This document shows, one piece after another, positions 6,916 through 14,498 of a stretch of DNA of 14,498 bases. Source of the stretch: a bacterium (GTDB lineage: Bacteria; Omnitrophota; Gorgyraeia; Velamenicoccales; JABMQK01). Below the pieces are notes generated by a model. It did not search any database. It was not told the DNA's origin and saw only the letters and a list, made by a program, of their open reading frames with translations. Each line of letters begins with the position of its first letter. Position 1 is the stretch's first letter. The DNA is taken from positions 1 through 14,498 of the forward strand of contig JABMQK010000170.1 of the NCBI GenBank assembly GCA_013203265.1. The letters are read 5' to 3'. A program made the translations under genes and the position numbers.

Positions 6916-7878
6916 TCATTTGTAGTAAAAGCTCTTAAACCAAGAAATGGTAATTTTAAGACCACTTTCTAATTTAACCCTGGGTTGCCAGTTTAGACAG
7001 CGCTTTGCCTTTGTTATATCTGGTCTCCTTCTCTGCGGATCATCTTGTGGAAGAGATAAGTATGTTATCTTTGATTTACTATTTGCTAATTTAATAATCA
7101 TATTTGCTAAATCTTTAATACTAAGCTCTATCGGATTTCCTAAATTTACTGGTTCATTCATTTGTGAATTCATTAATTTAAAAATTCCTTCTATCAAATC
7201 TGTTATGAAACAAAAAGAGCGGGTTTGTTTTCCTGTTCCCTGAATAGTTAGCGGTTTATTCCTCAATGCCTGTATAATAAAATTTGGCACAGCCCTTCCA
7301 TCATCGATTCGCATTCGTGAACCATAGGTGTTAAATATCCGGACTATCTTTGTATTAATATTGTGATTGTTATAATAGGCCATCGTAATAGCTTCAGCAA
7401 AACGCTTTGCTTCATCATAGACAGCTCGAGGGCCTATAGTATTAACATTACCCCAATAACTCTCTTTCTGTGGATGTTCTTTGGGGTCGCCGTAAATTTC
7501 AGAAGTAGAAGCAAGCAGAAATCTTGCTTTTTTTGCTTTTGCTAAACCTAGACAATTATGAGTCCCTAAAGCGCCAACTTTAAGTGTTTGAATAGGATGG
7601 GCAAGATAAGTTATCGGACTAGCAGGAGAAGCAAAGTGCAAAACAAAATCAACCTTTCCTTTAATCTCGAAATGTTTCGTAATATCTACTTTTCTAAACA
7701 TAAAATGAGAGAACTTTAAAAGATGTTTTATATTTTCTTTATTGCCCGTAATTAAATTATCTAGGCAAATTACTTTATAATTTCTTGCGATTAAAAAATC
7801 GCATAAGTGCGAACCAATAAAACCGGCACCACCAGTAATTACTACAATTTTACGAGGTTTTCTGTGTTTATTTATCAT
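6916..7878 (-). CDS. uxs: UDP-glucuronate decarboxylase (UDP-xylose synthase), SDR family
   Basis: This enzyme converts UDP-glucuronate to UDP-xylose and CO2 through an NAD-bound 4-keto intermediate. The 320-residue product is an extended short-chain dehydrogenase. The Rossmann motif GGAGFIG is at 16-22 and the ASPASPITY segment typical of UXS at 83-91. STSEIYGDPKEHPQ begins at 124 and YDEAK has the catalytic Tyr154 and Lys158. RIFNTYGSRM follows, then RAVPNFI, and DDPQRRRPD near 279-287 carries the conserved arginine. The STSEIYGDP and GPRAVYDE motifs separate UXS from galactose epimerases and RmlB. The bifunctional ArnA form is excluded because there is no formyltransferase domain. Its ATG overlaps the TGA of the WbpA-like gene. 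Its substrate would be supplied by ugd two genes upstream. Confidence 0.92.
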   Translation of the reverse strand: MINKHRKPRKIVVITGGAGFIGSHLCDFLIARNYKVICLDNLITGNKENIKHLLKFSHFMFRKVDITKHFEIKGKVDFVLHFASPASPITYLAHPIQTLKVGALGTHNCLGLAKAKKARFLLASTSEIYGDPKEHPQKESYWGNVNTIGPRAVYDEAKRFAEAITMAYYNNHNINTKIVRIFNTYGSRMRIDDGRAVPNFIIQALRNKPLTIQGTGKQTRSFCFITDLIEGIFKLMNSQMNEPVNLGNPIELSIKDLANMIIKLANSKSKITYLSLPQDDPQRRRPDITKAKRCLNWQPRVKLESGLKITISWFKSFYYK

Positions 7879-9194
7879 AGCCTAAAAACCTTAGAATTAT
7901 TAAACTTCTTAAATACGTTTCTTGTATCAAAAATTAGCTTTGAGTTTTTTAAAATAAAACTATAATCTATTTTAGCATGATCAGTCACGATAACAACACA
8001 GTCGAAACCAAAAATATTCTTCTTTGTAAGTTTTATTGAATGTAAGGACTTTTTACCAATGGGCAACTGAGAAACATATGGATCATAATAAGAAACATTT
8101 GCCTGTTTTTCTAAAAGCATACGAATAATATCAATAGAGGGTGACTCTCTTATATCGCAAATATCTCTCTTATAAGTAACACCTACTATCAATATATTAG
8201 CCTCCAATATAGAATGTTTGGCCTTGCTATTAATAAGTTCGACTACCTTATTTACAACATGATTCGGCATATGTGAATTGATCTGGCTGGCGAGTTCGAT
8301 GAGACGCGGCTCAAAACCATGCCGTCTTGATTTCCACGATAAATACAAAGGATCAACAGGCAGACAATGTCCGCCTAATCCTGGGCCGGGATAAAACGGC
8401 ATAAAGCCAAAAGGTTTTGTCTTTGCGGCTTCAATAACCTCCCAGATATTTATCTTTAGCTTATCGCACATTAAAGCAATTTCATTTATTAAAGCAATAT
8501 TTACAGCCCGAAATGTATTTTCTAACAGCTTAGTCATTTCAGCTACTTTAGAACTCGAAACTAAAATAACCTGAGGAATAATCTTACTATAAATTAATTT
8601 TGACAAATAAGCACAATTTTTACTTACCCCACCAACTACTTTTGTAATATTTGAAGTATTAAAAACTCTGTTTCCGGGATCTACCCTTTCTGGTGAGAAT
8701 GCAAGGAAAAAGTCTTGTCCAACTTTCAAGCCTCGCTCTGAAAACAAAACAAGTAAAATTTCCTCGGTTGTCCCCGGATAGGTAGTACTTTCTAAAATAA
8801 CCAATTGGCCTTTCTTAACATTATCTTTTATCTTTCTGGTAGCCTCAACCACATAAGAAATATCTGGCTCACGTGTCTTTCTTAGAGGAGTAGGCACACA
8901 AATAATAATTATATCAGACTTAACTATATTTCTATAATCACATGAAAAACTAATAAGTTTGTTACTCAATAATTCACTCAGGGCTGTTCTTTTTATATCT
9001 TGAATATAAGAATTACCTCGACTCAATGCTTTAATCTTCTTTTTATCTATATCTATTCCAAAAACAAAAAAACCCTTCTTGGCAAATTCAACCGCTAAAG
9101 GCAAACCAACATAACCCAATCCAATTACAGCAATCTTAGCTTTTTTATTATTAATTTTATCCTTTAGTTTTTCTCTATAAATAGATATCTTCAT
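7875..9194 (-). CDS. nucleotide-sugar 6-dehydrogenase, WbpA-like (probably UDP-GlcNAc to UDP-GlcNAcA)
   Basis: This is an NAD-dependent four-electron oxidase of the UDP-glucose/GDP-mannose dehydrogenase family, 439 residues. The Rossmann motif GLGYVG is at 25-30. ESTTYPGTTEE (135-145) and GLGGHCLPVDPLYLSWK (272-288), with catalytic Cys277, resemble WbpA-type UDP-N-acetylglucosamine dehydrogenases more than WecC, which has GGHC followed by AVDPWF. Lys222 lies in the conserved MTKLLENTFRAVNIALINE helix. GVTYKRDICDIRESPS near 339-354 opens the C-terminal UDP-binding domain. The product, UDP-GlcNAcA, would be a precursor for surface polysaccharide. WecC/TviB-like specificity cannot be excluded from motifs alone. 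Start and stop overlap both neighbours by ATGA, so the three sugar genes are likely translationally coupled. Confidence 0.88.
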   Translation of the reverse strand: MKISIYREKLKDKINNKKAKIAVIGLGYVGLPLAVEFAKKGFFVFGIDIDKKKIKALSRGNSYIQDIKRTALSELLSNKLISFSCDYRNIVKSDIIIICVPTPLRKTREPDISYVVEATRKIKDNVKKGQLVILESTTYPGTTEEILLVLFSERGLKVGQDFFLAFSPERVDPGNRVFNTSNITKVVGGVSKNCAYLSKLIYSKIIPQVILVSSSKVAEMTKLLENTFRAVNIALINEIALMCDKLKINIWEVIEAAKTKPFGFMPFYPGPGLGGHCLPVDPLYLSWKSRRHGFEPRLIELASQINSHMPNHVVNKVVELINSKAKHSILEANILIVGVTYKRDICDIRESPSIDIIRMLLEKQANVSYYDPYVSQLPIGKKSLHSIKLTKKNIFGFDCVVIVTDHAKIDYSFILKNSKLIFDTRNVFKKFNNSKVFRL

Positions 9195-10483
9195 CTACCT
9201 ATTCCTAAATAAGTAAAACCAAGTTTAGTAAGTTTATCTTTATCATATAAATTGCGACCATCAATTATTAATGGATACCTCATAATCTTTTTAAGTTTTA
9301 CAAAATCAAGCTCTTTAAACTCATTCCACTCTGTAATAATTAAAAGACAATCACAGCCTTTAGCGGCATCATAAGAATCCTTTGCAAAACAGACATCTTT
9401 TAAAATGCCCTTTGCCTTTTGCATGCTCTGAGGGTCAAATACCTTAATTTTTGCGCCTTCCTCTCGTAGCTTTTCTATAATCTTCAATGAAGGAGCAAAA
9501 CGTAAATCATCAGTATTCGGCTTAAATGAAAGCCCGAGCATGCCGATACGTTTAGATTTAATATTCCAAACTGAAGATTTAATCTTTTTTATAAAACTCA
9601 AAACCTGATCATCATTAATCCTTCTGACACTTTTAAGCAATTCAAAATTATATCCCAGCTTCTCAGAAATCTTAATAAAAGCATCCAGATCTTTAGGCAG
9701 ACAGAACCCACCAAAACCGAGTCCTGCATCCAAAAAAGTTCTACCTATTCTTTTATCTAAACCCATACCTTGCGCAACTTTCAAAACATCCGCACCAGAG
9801 AGTTCGCATATTTTAGAGATGGCATTAATGTAAGAAACCTTAATTGCTAAAAAAGAATTAGATGCGTGTTTAATTAACTCTGCAGACCTAATATCAGTCA
9901 CAATCTTAGGAGATTTAATAGGCTTATATAAATCTAATAATAAATCTTTCGATTTTTTGGATGATACTCCGATAACAACTCTATCGGGATTTAAAAAATC
10001 GTTAATCGCTGTTCCTTCTCTTAAAAATTCTGGATTGGAAGCTACATCGAAACTTAAAGTTTTTTTAATATTGATCTTTATCGTATGCTCAATCCATTTG
10101 CCAGTCTCAACAGGTACCGTAGACTTACCAACGATCAATTTATAAGTATCCATATTTAAAGCTATGGTCTTTGAAACATTCTCTATGGCAGTTAAATCTG
10201 CATCTCCGTCTTCTTTTGGCGGAGTCCCTACAGCAATAAAAATTACCAGTGACTCCTTTATTGCTTTTTTTATACTGGTAGTAAAACAAAGTCTGTGTTT
10301 ATTTACATTTCTTTTTATCAATTCTTCAAGCCCAGGTTCATATATGGGCATAATAAAGGACTTCAATTTTTTTATCTTCTCACTATCATTATCAACACAA
10401 ATAACTCTATTGCCTAATTCGGCAAAACAAGCCCCTGTTACCAATCCTACATAACCTGTTCCTATTATAGCTATATTGTACAT
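9191..10483 (-). CDS. ugd: UDP-glucose 6-dehydrogenase
   Basis: This enzyme oxidises UDP-glucose to UDP-glucuronate with two NAD+. The 430-residue product is of normal length. The N-terminal GTGYVG (8-13) binds NAD, followed by YEPGLEEL at 48-55 and GTPP at 86-89. KSTVPVETG (120-128), NPEFLREG (150-157) and RSAELIKHASNSFLA (199-213) with Lys205 follow. GLGFGGFCLPKDLDA (254-268) carries catalytic Cys261, and GLSFKPNTDDLRFAPS opens the C-terminal domain. These fit bacterial UDP-glucose dehydrogenase rather than GDP-mannose dehydrogenase. It starts 20 nt after lptD, with no clear Shine-Dalgarno site, and overlaps the next gene by 4 nt. It shares only family-level similarity with its neighbour at 7875-9194, so the two are old paralogues with different substrates, not a recent duplication. 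Confidence 0.94.
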   Translation of the reverse strand: MYNIAIIGTGYVGLVTGACFAELGNRVICVDNDSEKIKKLKSFIMPIYEPGLEELIKRNVNKHRLCFTTSIKKAIKESLVIFIAVGTPPKEDGDADLTAIENVSKTIALNMDTYKLIVGKSTVPVETGKWIEHTIKINIKKTLSFDVASNPEFLREGTAINDFLNPDRVVIGVSSKKSKDLLLDLYKPIKSPKIVTDIRSAELIKHASNSFLAIKVSYINAISKICELSGADVLKVAQGMGLDKRIGRTFLDAGLGFGGFCLPKDLDAFIKISEKLGYNFELLKSVRRINDDQVLSFIKKIKSSVWNIKSKRIGMLGLSFKPNTDDLRFAPSLKIIEKLREEGAKIKVFDPQSMQKAKGILKDVCFAKDSYDAAKGCDCLLIITEWNEFKELDFVKLKKIMRYPLIIDGRNLYDKDKLTKLGFTYLGIGR

Positions 10484-10503
10484 AATGTTTTCTAATTAGC
10501 TTT

Positions 10504-12591
10504 TTATGTTTTAGGCTGTTGATGGCCCTTTTCAAAATCAAATCCAACATCAGAAAATGCCTTTAGCCTAAACGCAAACCAAAAAGTCACCCCTTTCTTC
10601 TTTTTACTATTTACAATAAACTCAAGATCCCAACAGTGCATATCCCTCGATAGGGCATACTCCTGTTCTTCTATCATTTTTCTTGCAGTAAATTCAAGAC
10701 GATGATAGCAACGGAATTTCCACTTTGGATTCAATTGTCGCTCCAGACCAAAAGTGAACACCTCGCTATCCTTATCTTCTGCTCCTACTGCATAACGATA
10801 ACCTGCAGTAACCTTCCCATCATTCTCTAAAGGAAAGGATATATCAAAATTGGCGTTACGGAATGAACGTCTGCGAAAATCAAATTGTGCATCAGACCAA
10901 AATTTTAACCATGCATTAGGCAACATCTCTAAATCAAAAGATAAATCACCGAATTCTCCACCACTATTTCCTTCCTGTTTGAAATCATATGGACTCTTAA
11001 CTATAAAAGTAAGAAAATCGACAGACTCTCCACTTCTTTTTGTCTGCAACTTATTTTCTAAAGTTAGAATTACAGTATTTTGTTTGGTTATTGAATCAAT
11101 TTCGTCAAACGCTGTCAACCTATCAGAAGACAAAGTGGGGTCATTAATAAATGAATACTCTAACGAGGGAGTGATAATATGGCGCAACTTATCTATCTCT
11201 ATGCCATAAGAGTTAACTTTGACATCAAAAGTACGGTAAAATTTTGTAAGAAGATTGCACCCAGAGTAGAATATGCTCCGAGAAATATTTTCTTCTCCAT
11301 TCTTATCCTTAGAGTAATATGTATTTCTTATGCCAACAGAAGGTTCTAAATTCAAAAATGCAAATTTAAAAGGATAAGATAATCTATCGTAAGTGTCGAA
11401 CCGAACCGTATCTTCGTCTACATCAGTATAAGCGGTGCGGGAGGTCAATCCAGAAATACCTGTTTGGTTCTGATAATAAAATGGGGTGTCCATAACCTTA
11501 AAACTATTGGTCTCAAGCTTTAACTCAGGAACCTTTTCAATATCAGAATAAAACTGATCCAGTCTTTTGGATAACGTCAAACTTAGTGTAGCAGAAGGAA
11601 AACTATGACTAACTAATATATAATTATCGGTTTGTGCATCTTTTTCATATTCTCTATAGAAATAGTGCTTTAAGAAATTTGCATCTGAATAATCATTCAA
11701 TTCCATAATAAGGTGATTGTTACCTTCGTCCCATTTATGACGGTACTGAGTTTTATATCGCACAGTATTTTTAAAGACCGGTGAAACCTCTCCTTCTCCG
11801 CGAAGATGTTCATTTACCTGATAATAACGAAAAAGTCCGCTTCCAAAATTTTCAGAAAGCATTTCTAAATCCATGCCCCCGCCGAAACCTTTATTCTCCC
11901 GCCAATCAAAATGCATAGTCCCTCTAACATCATCAGTAAGGTAATATGTATACCTGGTAAGTACATATGGTCCCCACTCCTTAGACTGACCCAGAGAAAA
12001 ACTAGATCCTTCGCGTCGATCCTTTATACTTTGCACAAAAAATGGTAAATACATTATCGTGCGATTACCAACAACAAACTTAACCTTTTTAGCTCTAATT
12101 TTGTCATTGGGAATGATTTCGACTCTGCGGCAATGTAGGTGATAGTGCGGTTTATCTAAATTACATGTGGTTATATCTGCATCATATAAAATAAATTTAG
12201 CGGGAAATTTTTCCGCTTCAGGGGCAACGGCAAAATATGGATCAATTTTCATATCTGCCTCGATAATCTTACCCTGCTTTGTATCAAGATTATAAAAGGC
12301 GCTGCTGCCATCAACTATTCCAGTTTCATCTATTAATTTTACATTGCCCTCAGCTAAGATGTCTCTGGTTTGAGTAAAAACAGTTATTTTATCACAAGTC
12401 AATGTCGCCTCGCCATATTCAATGATAACGTTTCCCTCTGCAACTATCATATTTAACTCTGTAAAATACTCAACTTTATCCCCATTCACTACTATAGGAG
12501 ATAGTTTGTCGGGTTCTTGAGAGAAACAAATACTAAAATAACCCATCAAAAGCAGCAGAATAAGAATCAAACCTTTTTTTAACTTGAACAT
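10504..12591 (-). CDS. lptD: LPS-assembly protein LptD (outer-membrane beta barrel)
   Basis: LptD is the outer-membrane translocon that inserts LPS into the outer leaflet, normally plugged by LptE. The 695-residue product begins with a signal peptide: basic MFKLKK, a Leu/Ile-rich core, and a probable type I cleavage after Ser24. An LptA/OstA-like periplasmic jellyroll with repeated AEGNV segments covers about 33-120. TTCNLDKPHYHLHC (141-154) and YLPFF (181-185) are the conserved junction. The barrel occupies about 190-686, with a RHIITPSLEYS motif at 470-480 and a C-terminal CWDLEF (653-658). Mature cysteines are C66, C143, C154, C445, C628 and C653. C143 and C653 match the E. coli C173-C725 pair by motif. 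Shorter than the 784-residue E. coli protein, it abuts the kinase stop (TAA directly followed by ATG). Confidence 0.93.
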   Translation of the reverse strand: MFKLKKGLILILLLLMGYFSICFSQEPDKLSPIVVNGDKVEYFTELNMIVAEGNVIIEYGEATLTCDKITVFTQTRDILAEGNVKLIDETGIVDGSSAFYNLDTKQGKIIEADMKIDPYFAVAPEAEKFPAKFILYDADITTCNLDKPHYHLHCRRVEIIPNDKIRAKKVKFVVGNRTIMYLPFFVQSIKDRREGSSFSLGQSKEWGPYVLTRYTYYLTDDVRGTMHFDWRENKGFGGGMDLEMLSENFGSGLFRYYQVNEHLRGEGEVSPVFKNTVRYKTQYRHKWDEGNNHLIMELNDYSDANFLKHYFYREYEKDAQTDNYILVSHSFPSATLSLTLSKRLDQFYSDIEKVPELKLETNSFKVMDTPFYYQNQTGISGLTSRTAYTDVDEDTVRFDTYDRLSYPFKFAFLNLEPSVGIRNTYYSKDKNGEENISRSIFYSGCNLLTKFYRTFDVKVNSYGIEIDKLRHIITPSLEYSFINDPTLSSDRLTAFDEIDSITKQNTVILTLENKLQTKRSGESVDFLTFIVKSPYDFKQEGNSGGEFGDLSFDLEMLPNAWLKFWSDAQFDFRRRSFRNANFDISFPLENDGKVTAGYRYAVGAEDKDSEVFTFGLERQLNPKWKFRCYHRLEFTARKMIEEQEYALSRDMHCWDLEFIVNSKKKKGVTFWFAFRLKAFSDVGFDFEKGHQQPKT

Positions 12592-13545
12592 TTATCTTCT
12601 AAGCTTCTTATTTCTTCGATAAGACAAATTATCTTTTACTAATAACGCTGCCCCTATTAATCCTGCATCTTTTCCCAAAATGGCTTTTTTAACCCTTACT
12701 AATTTTGCCTGTATCGGCATCGCTCTTTTATCTATCGTCTCTTTTACTTTTTTAAATATAAAATCGCCGGCGAAAGACAAACCTCCTCCAATTACAATAA
12801 TTTCAGGATTAATCAGATTAACTACTCCGGTCAAAGCGATTCCTATCTTTTCAGCAAAGTCATTATAAATTTTCAAAGCAACTCTGTTCCCATTTTCGGA
12901 CAACTCGCTCAATTTTACTAAATTTATATTTTCCATTTTAAGTTTTTTTCTCGCTTCGGATAAAATATATCTATTGCCCACATATCTTTCTAAACAGCCT
13001 CTACCGCCACAATTACATTTTGGACCGCTAATGCTTAAAGGTATATGGCCTATCTCTCCCGCACAAAAACTTGCCCCTCTAAATAATTCACCTTCCAGAA
13101 TTAAGCCGCCCCCAACACCTGTTCCCAGGGTAAGACAAACAGCATTTCTTGTATTCTTCGCAGCGCCTAATTTAAACTCTGCCAATGTCATTAAATTCAC
13201 ATCATTATCGACAAATACCTTAAAATGCAACTTTTCTTCTAAAATATCTCGAATTGCTGTATTCTGCCAATGAGGGATATTAGGCAAATAATAAACTTTA
13301 CCTCTTAAAAAATCTACCGGCCCTGGGACACCAATCCCTACCCCTAAAATTTGTCTTTTTCTAATATGGTTTTTCTCCAGCAGAGTAAAAATTCTTACGA
13401 CTATTTCTGAAATTAACCTATTTCTCTTCGAAAAGAAATCTTTCGTAGAAAACGATATTTTATCTTTAATGCGCAAGGCATAATCGATAAGCGCAATCCT
13501 CGTATTAGTTCCACCCAAATCTATACTTATAATGTATTTAAACAT
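12592..13545 (-). CDS. ROK-family sugar kinase, glucokinase-like
   Basis: ROK kinases phosphorylate glucose, N-acetylmannosamine or related hexoses with ATP in the cytoplasm. The 317-residue product has the phosphate motif DLGGTNTR (9-16) and GVPGPVD (72-78). VDNDVN (112-117) carries probable catalytic Asp115, and LGTGVGGGLI (140-149) is the ATP site. EIGH (164-167) and CNCGGRGCLE (177-186) give the structural zinc ligands His167, Cys177, Cys179 and Cys184. No N-terminal helix-turn-helix is present, so this is an enzyme and not a ROK repressor. Glucokinase is the best guess; N-acetylmannosamine or fructose kinase cannot be excluded. It is the first gene of the envelope operon, with no clear Shine-Dalgarno site, and its TAA is followed at once by the lptD ATG. 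It has a basic tail (YRRNKKLRR). Confidence 0.9.
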   Translation of the reverse strand: MFKYIISIDLGGTNTRIALIDYALRIKDKISFSTKDFFSKRNRLISEIVVRIFTLLEKNHIRKRQILGVGIGVPGPVDFLRGKVYYLPNIPHWQNTAIRDILEEKLHFKVFVDNDVNLMTLAEFKLGAAKNTRNAVCLTLGTGVGGGLILEGELFRGASFCAGEIGHIPLSISGPKCNCGGRGCLERYVGNRYILSEARKKLKMENINLVKLSELSENGNRVALKIYNDFAEKIGIALTGVVNLINPEIIVIGGGLSFAGDFIFKKVKETIDKRAMPIQAKLVRVKKAILGKDAGLIGAALLVKDNLSYRRNKKLRR

Positions 13546-13722
13546 ATTAAGTTTAAATTTTAGCCTAATTTAACGAATTTTGCAACAAAATTAATACAAA
13601 ATTCACTTTTGATTAAAAACTTCTCTATTAAAGAATTCTAATCAATATCTCAATCTTTATGTCAACATTTTAATGGGGAGACAAATTATTGCCTTTAAAA
13701 AAACAATACAAAACCCTAATTC
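13546..13722. other. 177-nt gap between GGDEF gene and kinase operon
   Basis: This very AT-rich stretch has no coding potential that I can support. It holds the U-tract of a weak terminator at its right end and a candidate promoter in the middle (13635-13665). Confidence 0.7.
13635..13665 (-). promoter_or_regulatory. candidate promoter of the kinase-lptD-ugd operon
   Basis: The minus strand has a perfect TTGACA (13660-13665) and TAGAAT (13635-13640, five of six) separated by 19 nt, which is longer than the ideal 17. Initiation near 13628 would give a leader of about 80 nt to the kinase ATG. It is the best candidate in the gap, but the long spacer lowers confidence. Confidence 0.42.
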
Positions 13723-13731
13723 TTACAGGGT
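13697..13731 (-). terminator. weak rho-independent terminator after the GGDEF gene
   Basis: On the minus strand ACCCT (13727-13731) pairs with AGGGT (13713-13717) around a 9-nt loop that contains the stop codon. The stem is followed by TTTG and, after a short interruption, a T7 run (13697-13703). The stem is only 5 bp and the main U-tract is displaced by 9 nt, so termination would be partial at best. Confidence 0.4.
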
Positions 13732-14498
13732 GTAAGCAGAAACTTTATTTTTGCCGTTACGCTTGGAATGATAAAGAGCGCTATCAGCTTTATCCATAAT
13801 CTCTTGAGTAGTTCTATCGTCCTGAGGAAAACTTGCAACACCAATACTTACAGTTAAATTAAGCAATTCATCAAATGCCTTAATCTGTCTTGATTCTATT
13901 GCTTTACGAATTCTTTCTGCTACAAATAAAGCGCCGTCTTTGGAAGTCATTGGCAAAATCACCATAAATTCCTCTCCTCCGAATCTACCGATTAAATCTA
14001 TTTCACGACAACTAACCTTAATAATCTCAGCTATAGTCTTTAATATAACATCTCCTACAAGGTGACCATATTTATCATTAAAAGACTTAAAATTATCTAT
14101 ATCAATCATAAGAAAAGATAATAATAAACTTAACTCTTCTGAACGTCGCAATTCTTCCTCAAAGCGATCTAGGCAATATCTACGGGTAAATATCTTTGTA
14201 AGCGAATCCGTAATGGATAATTCTTGAACTCGCTTATACAACCGAGAGCGTTTTATACTCGTTATAAATTGAGCGATGAGAATGTCTAAAGACGATTTCT
14301 CATTGTAATTAAAACCTTTGATGGCTAGATAACCATAATTCTCCGCCTCAGATATTAAAGGAATAATCTCAAGATTATTTGAATCCTTTTGAGACTCGAT
14401 GCTATCTAAATAATTACACTCGTCAAAATGTATAAATTTTCTCAATCCTTTCTTAAAGTTTGAAAAAATCTTATCTTCATCTAAAAATTCACAAATCT
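13723..14498 (-). CDS. diguanylate cyclase with N-terminal GAF-like sensor segment, 5' end cut by window edge
   Basis: This product makes the second messenger cyclic di-GMP from two GTP. The frame is open to the right edge, 258 codons, so the start lies outside. An in-frame TTG at 14445 has nothing to favour it as a start. The first 85 or so visible residues look like the end of a GAF-type sensor (a GYLAIKGF strand followed by a long helix). A linker helix with SITDSLTKIFTRRY then opens a complete GGDEF domain: MIDIDNFKSFND with the metal-binding Asp, and active-site GGEEF at 13966-13980. RxxD (REID) sits five residues before GGEEF and is the product-inhibition site. SIGVASFP and ADSALYHSKRNGKN close the domain. 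All catalytic residues are present, so it should be active. It is on the same strand as, but 177 nt from, the envelope operon. Confidence 0.93.
   Translation of the reverse strand, partial: ICEFLDEDKIFSNFKKGLRKFIHFDECNYLDSIESQKDSNNLEIIPLISEAENYGYLAIKGFNYNEKSSLDILIAQFITSIKRSRLYKRVQELSITDSLTKIFTRRYCLDRFEEELRRSEELSLLLSFLMIDIDNFKSFNDKYGHLVGDVILKTIAEIIKVSCREIDLIGRFGGEEFMVILPMTSKDGALFVAERIRKAIESRQIKAFDELLNLTVSIGVASFPQDDRTTQEIMDKADSALYHSKRNGKNKVSAYTL

Noticed and set aside
10164..11209. Plus-strand open frames over ugd and lptD (96 and 119 codons)
   Set aside because: They are antisense to well-supported genes and have no family resemblance.
1..14498. Mobile elements, CRISPR arrays, phage or defence genes
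   Set aside because: I looked on both strands and in all gaps and saw no direct-repeat arrays, transposase-like frames or terminal inverted repeats; the window is core chromosome plus an envelope operon.

Overview
The window is a chromosomal segment of an AT-rich diderm (Gram-negative-type) bacterium. Every gene I can support is on the minus strand, so transcription runs from high to low coordinates. LptD and the nucleotide-sugar genes imply an outer membrane with LPS or a related glycolipid. RpoB is compact, the tRNAs lack encoded CCA, and the base composition is low in G+C. This would fit an uncultured lineage such as Omnitrophota or a related diderm phylum. That placement is an inference from general character and has not been tested by phylogeny.

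Left part (1-6797) is the transcription/translation locus. In transcription order it holds a near-perfect sigma70-type promoter, tRNA-Thr(GGT), rpmG, tRNA-Trp(CCA), secE, nusG, rplK, rplA, rplJ, rplL and rpoB. RpoB runs off the left edge and lacks only about its last dozen residues. The order secE-nusG-L11-L1-L10-L7/L12-rpoB is the classic bacterial one. The tuf gene that often sits among these tRNAs is absent, and the small rpmG gene lies between the two tRNAs. The genes are tightly packed: rplK/rplA overlap by 17 nt and rplA/rplJ by 4 nt.

Middle and right part (6916-13545) is a second, probably single, transcription unit of five genes. In order these are a ROK-family sugar kinase (glucokinase-like), lptD, UDP-glucose 6-dehydrogenase (ugd), a WbpA-like UDP-GlcNAc 6-dehydrogenase, and UDP-glucuronate decarboxylase (UDP-xylose synthase). 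Kinase and lptD abut with no gap, and the last three genes overlap by ATGA. Together they would phosphorylate hexose, make UDP-GlcA, UDP-xylose and UDP-GlcNAcA, and place the finished glycolipid at the outer membrane. The joint role is inferred from family functions and gene order.

Right edge (13723-14498) is the 3' part of a sensor gene. A GAF-like segment is followed by an intact GGDEF diguanylate cyclase domain with an inhibitory RxxD site. It is separated from the kinase gene by a 177-base gap holding a weak terminator and a candidate promoter.

No mobile element, CRISPR array, phage gene or clear new system is visible. The most noteworthy points are the rpmG gene between two tRNAs, the coupling of lptD to uronic-acid/xylose nucleotide-sugar genes, and the cysteine pattern of LptD.
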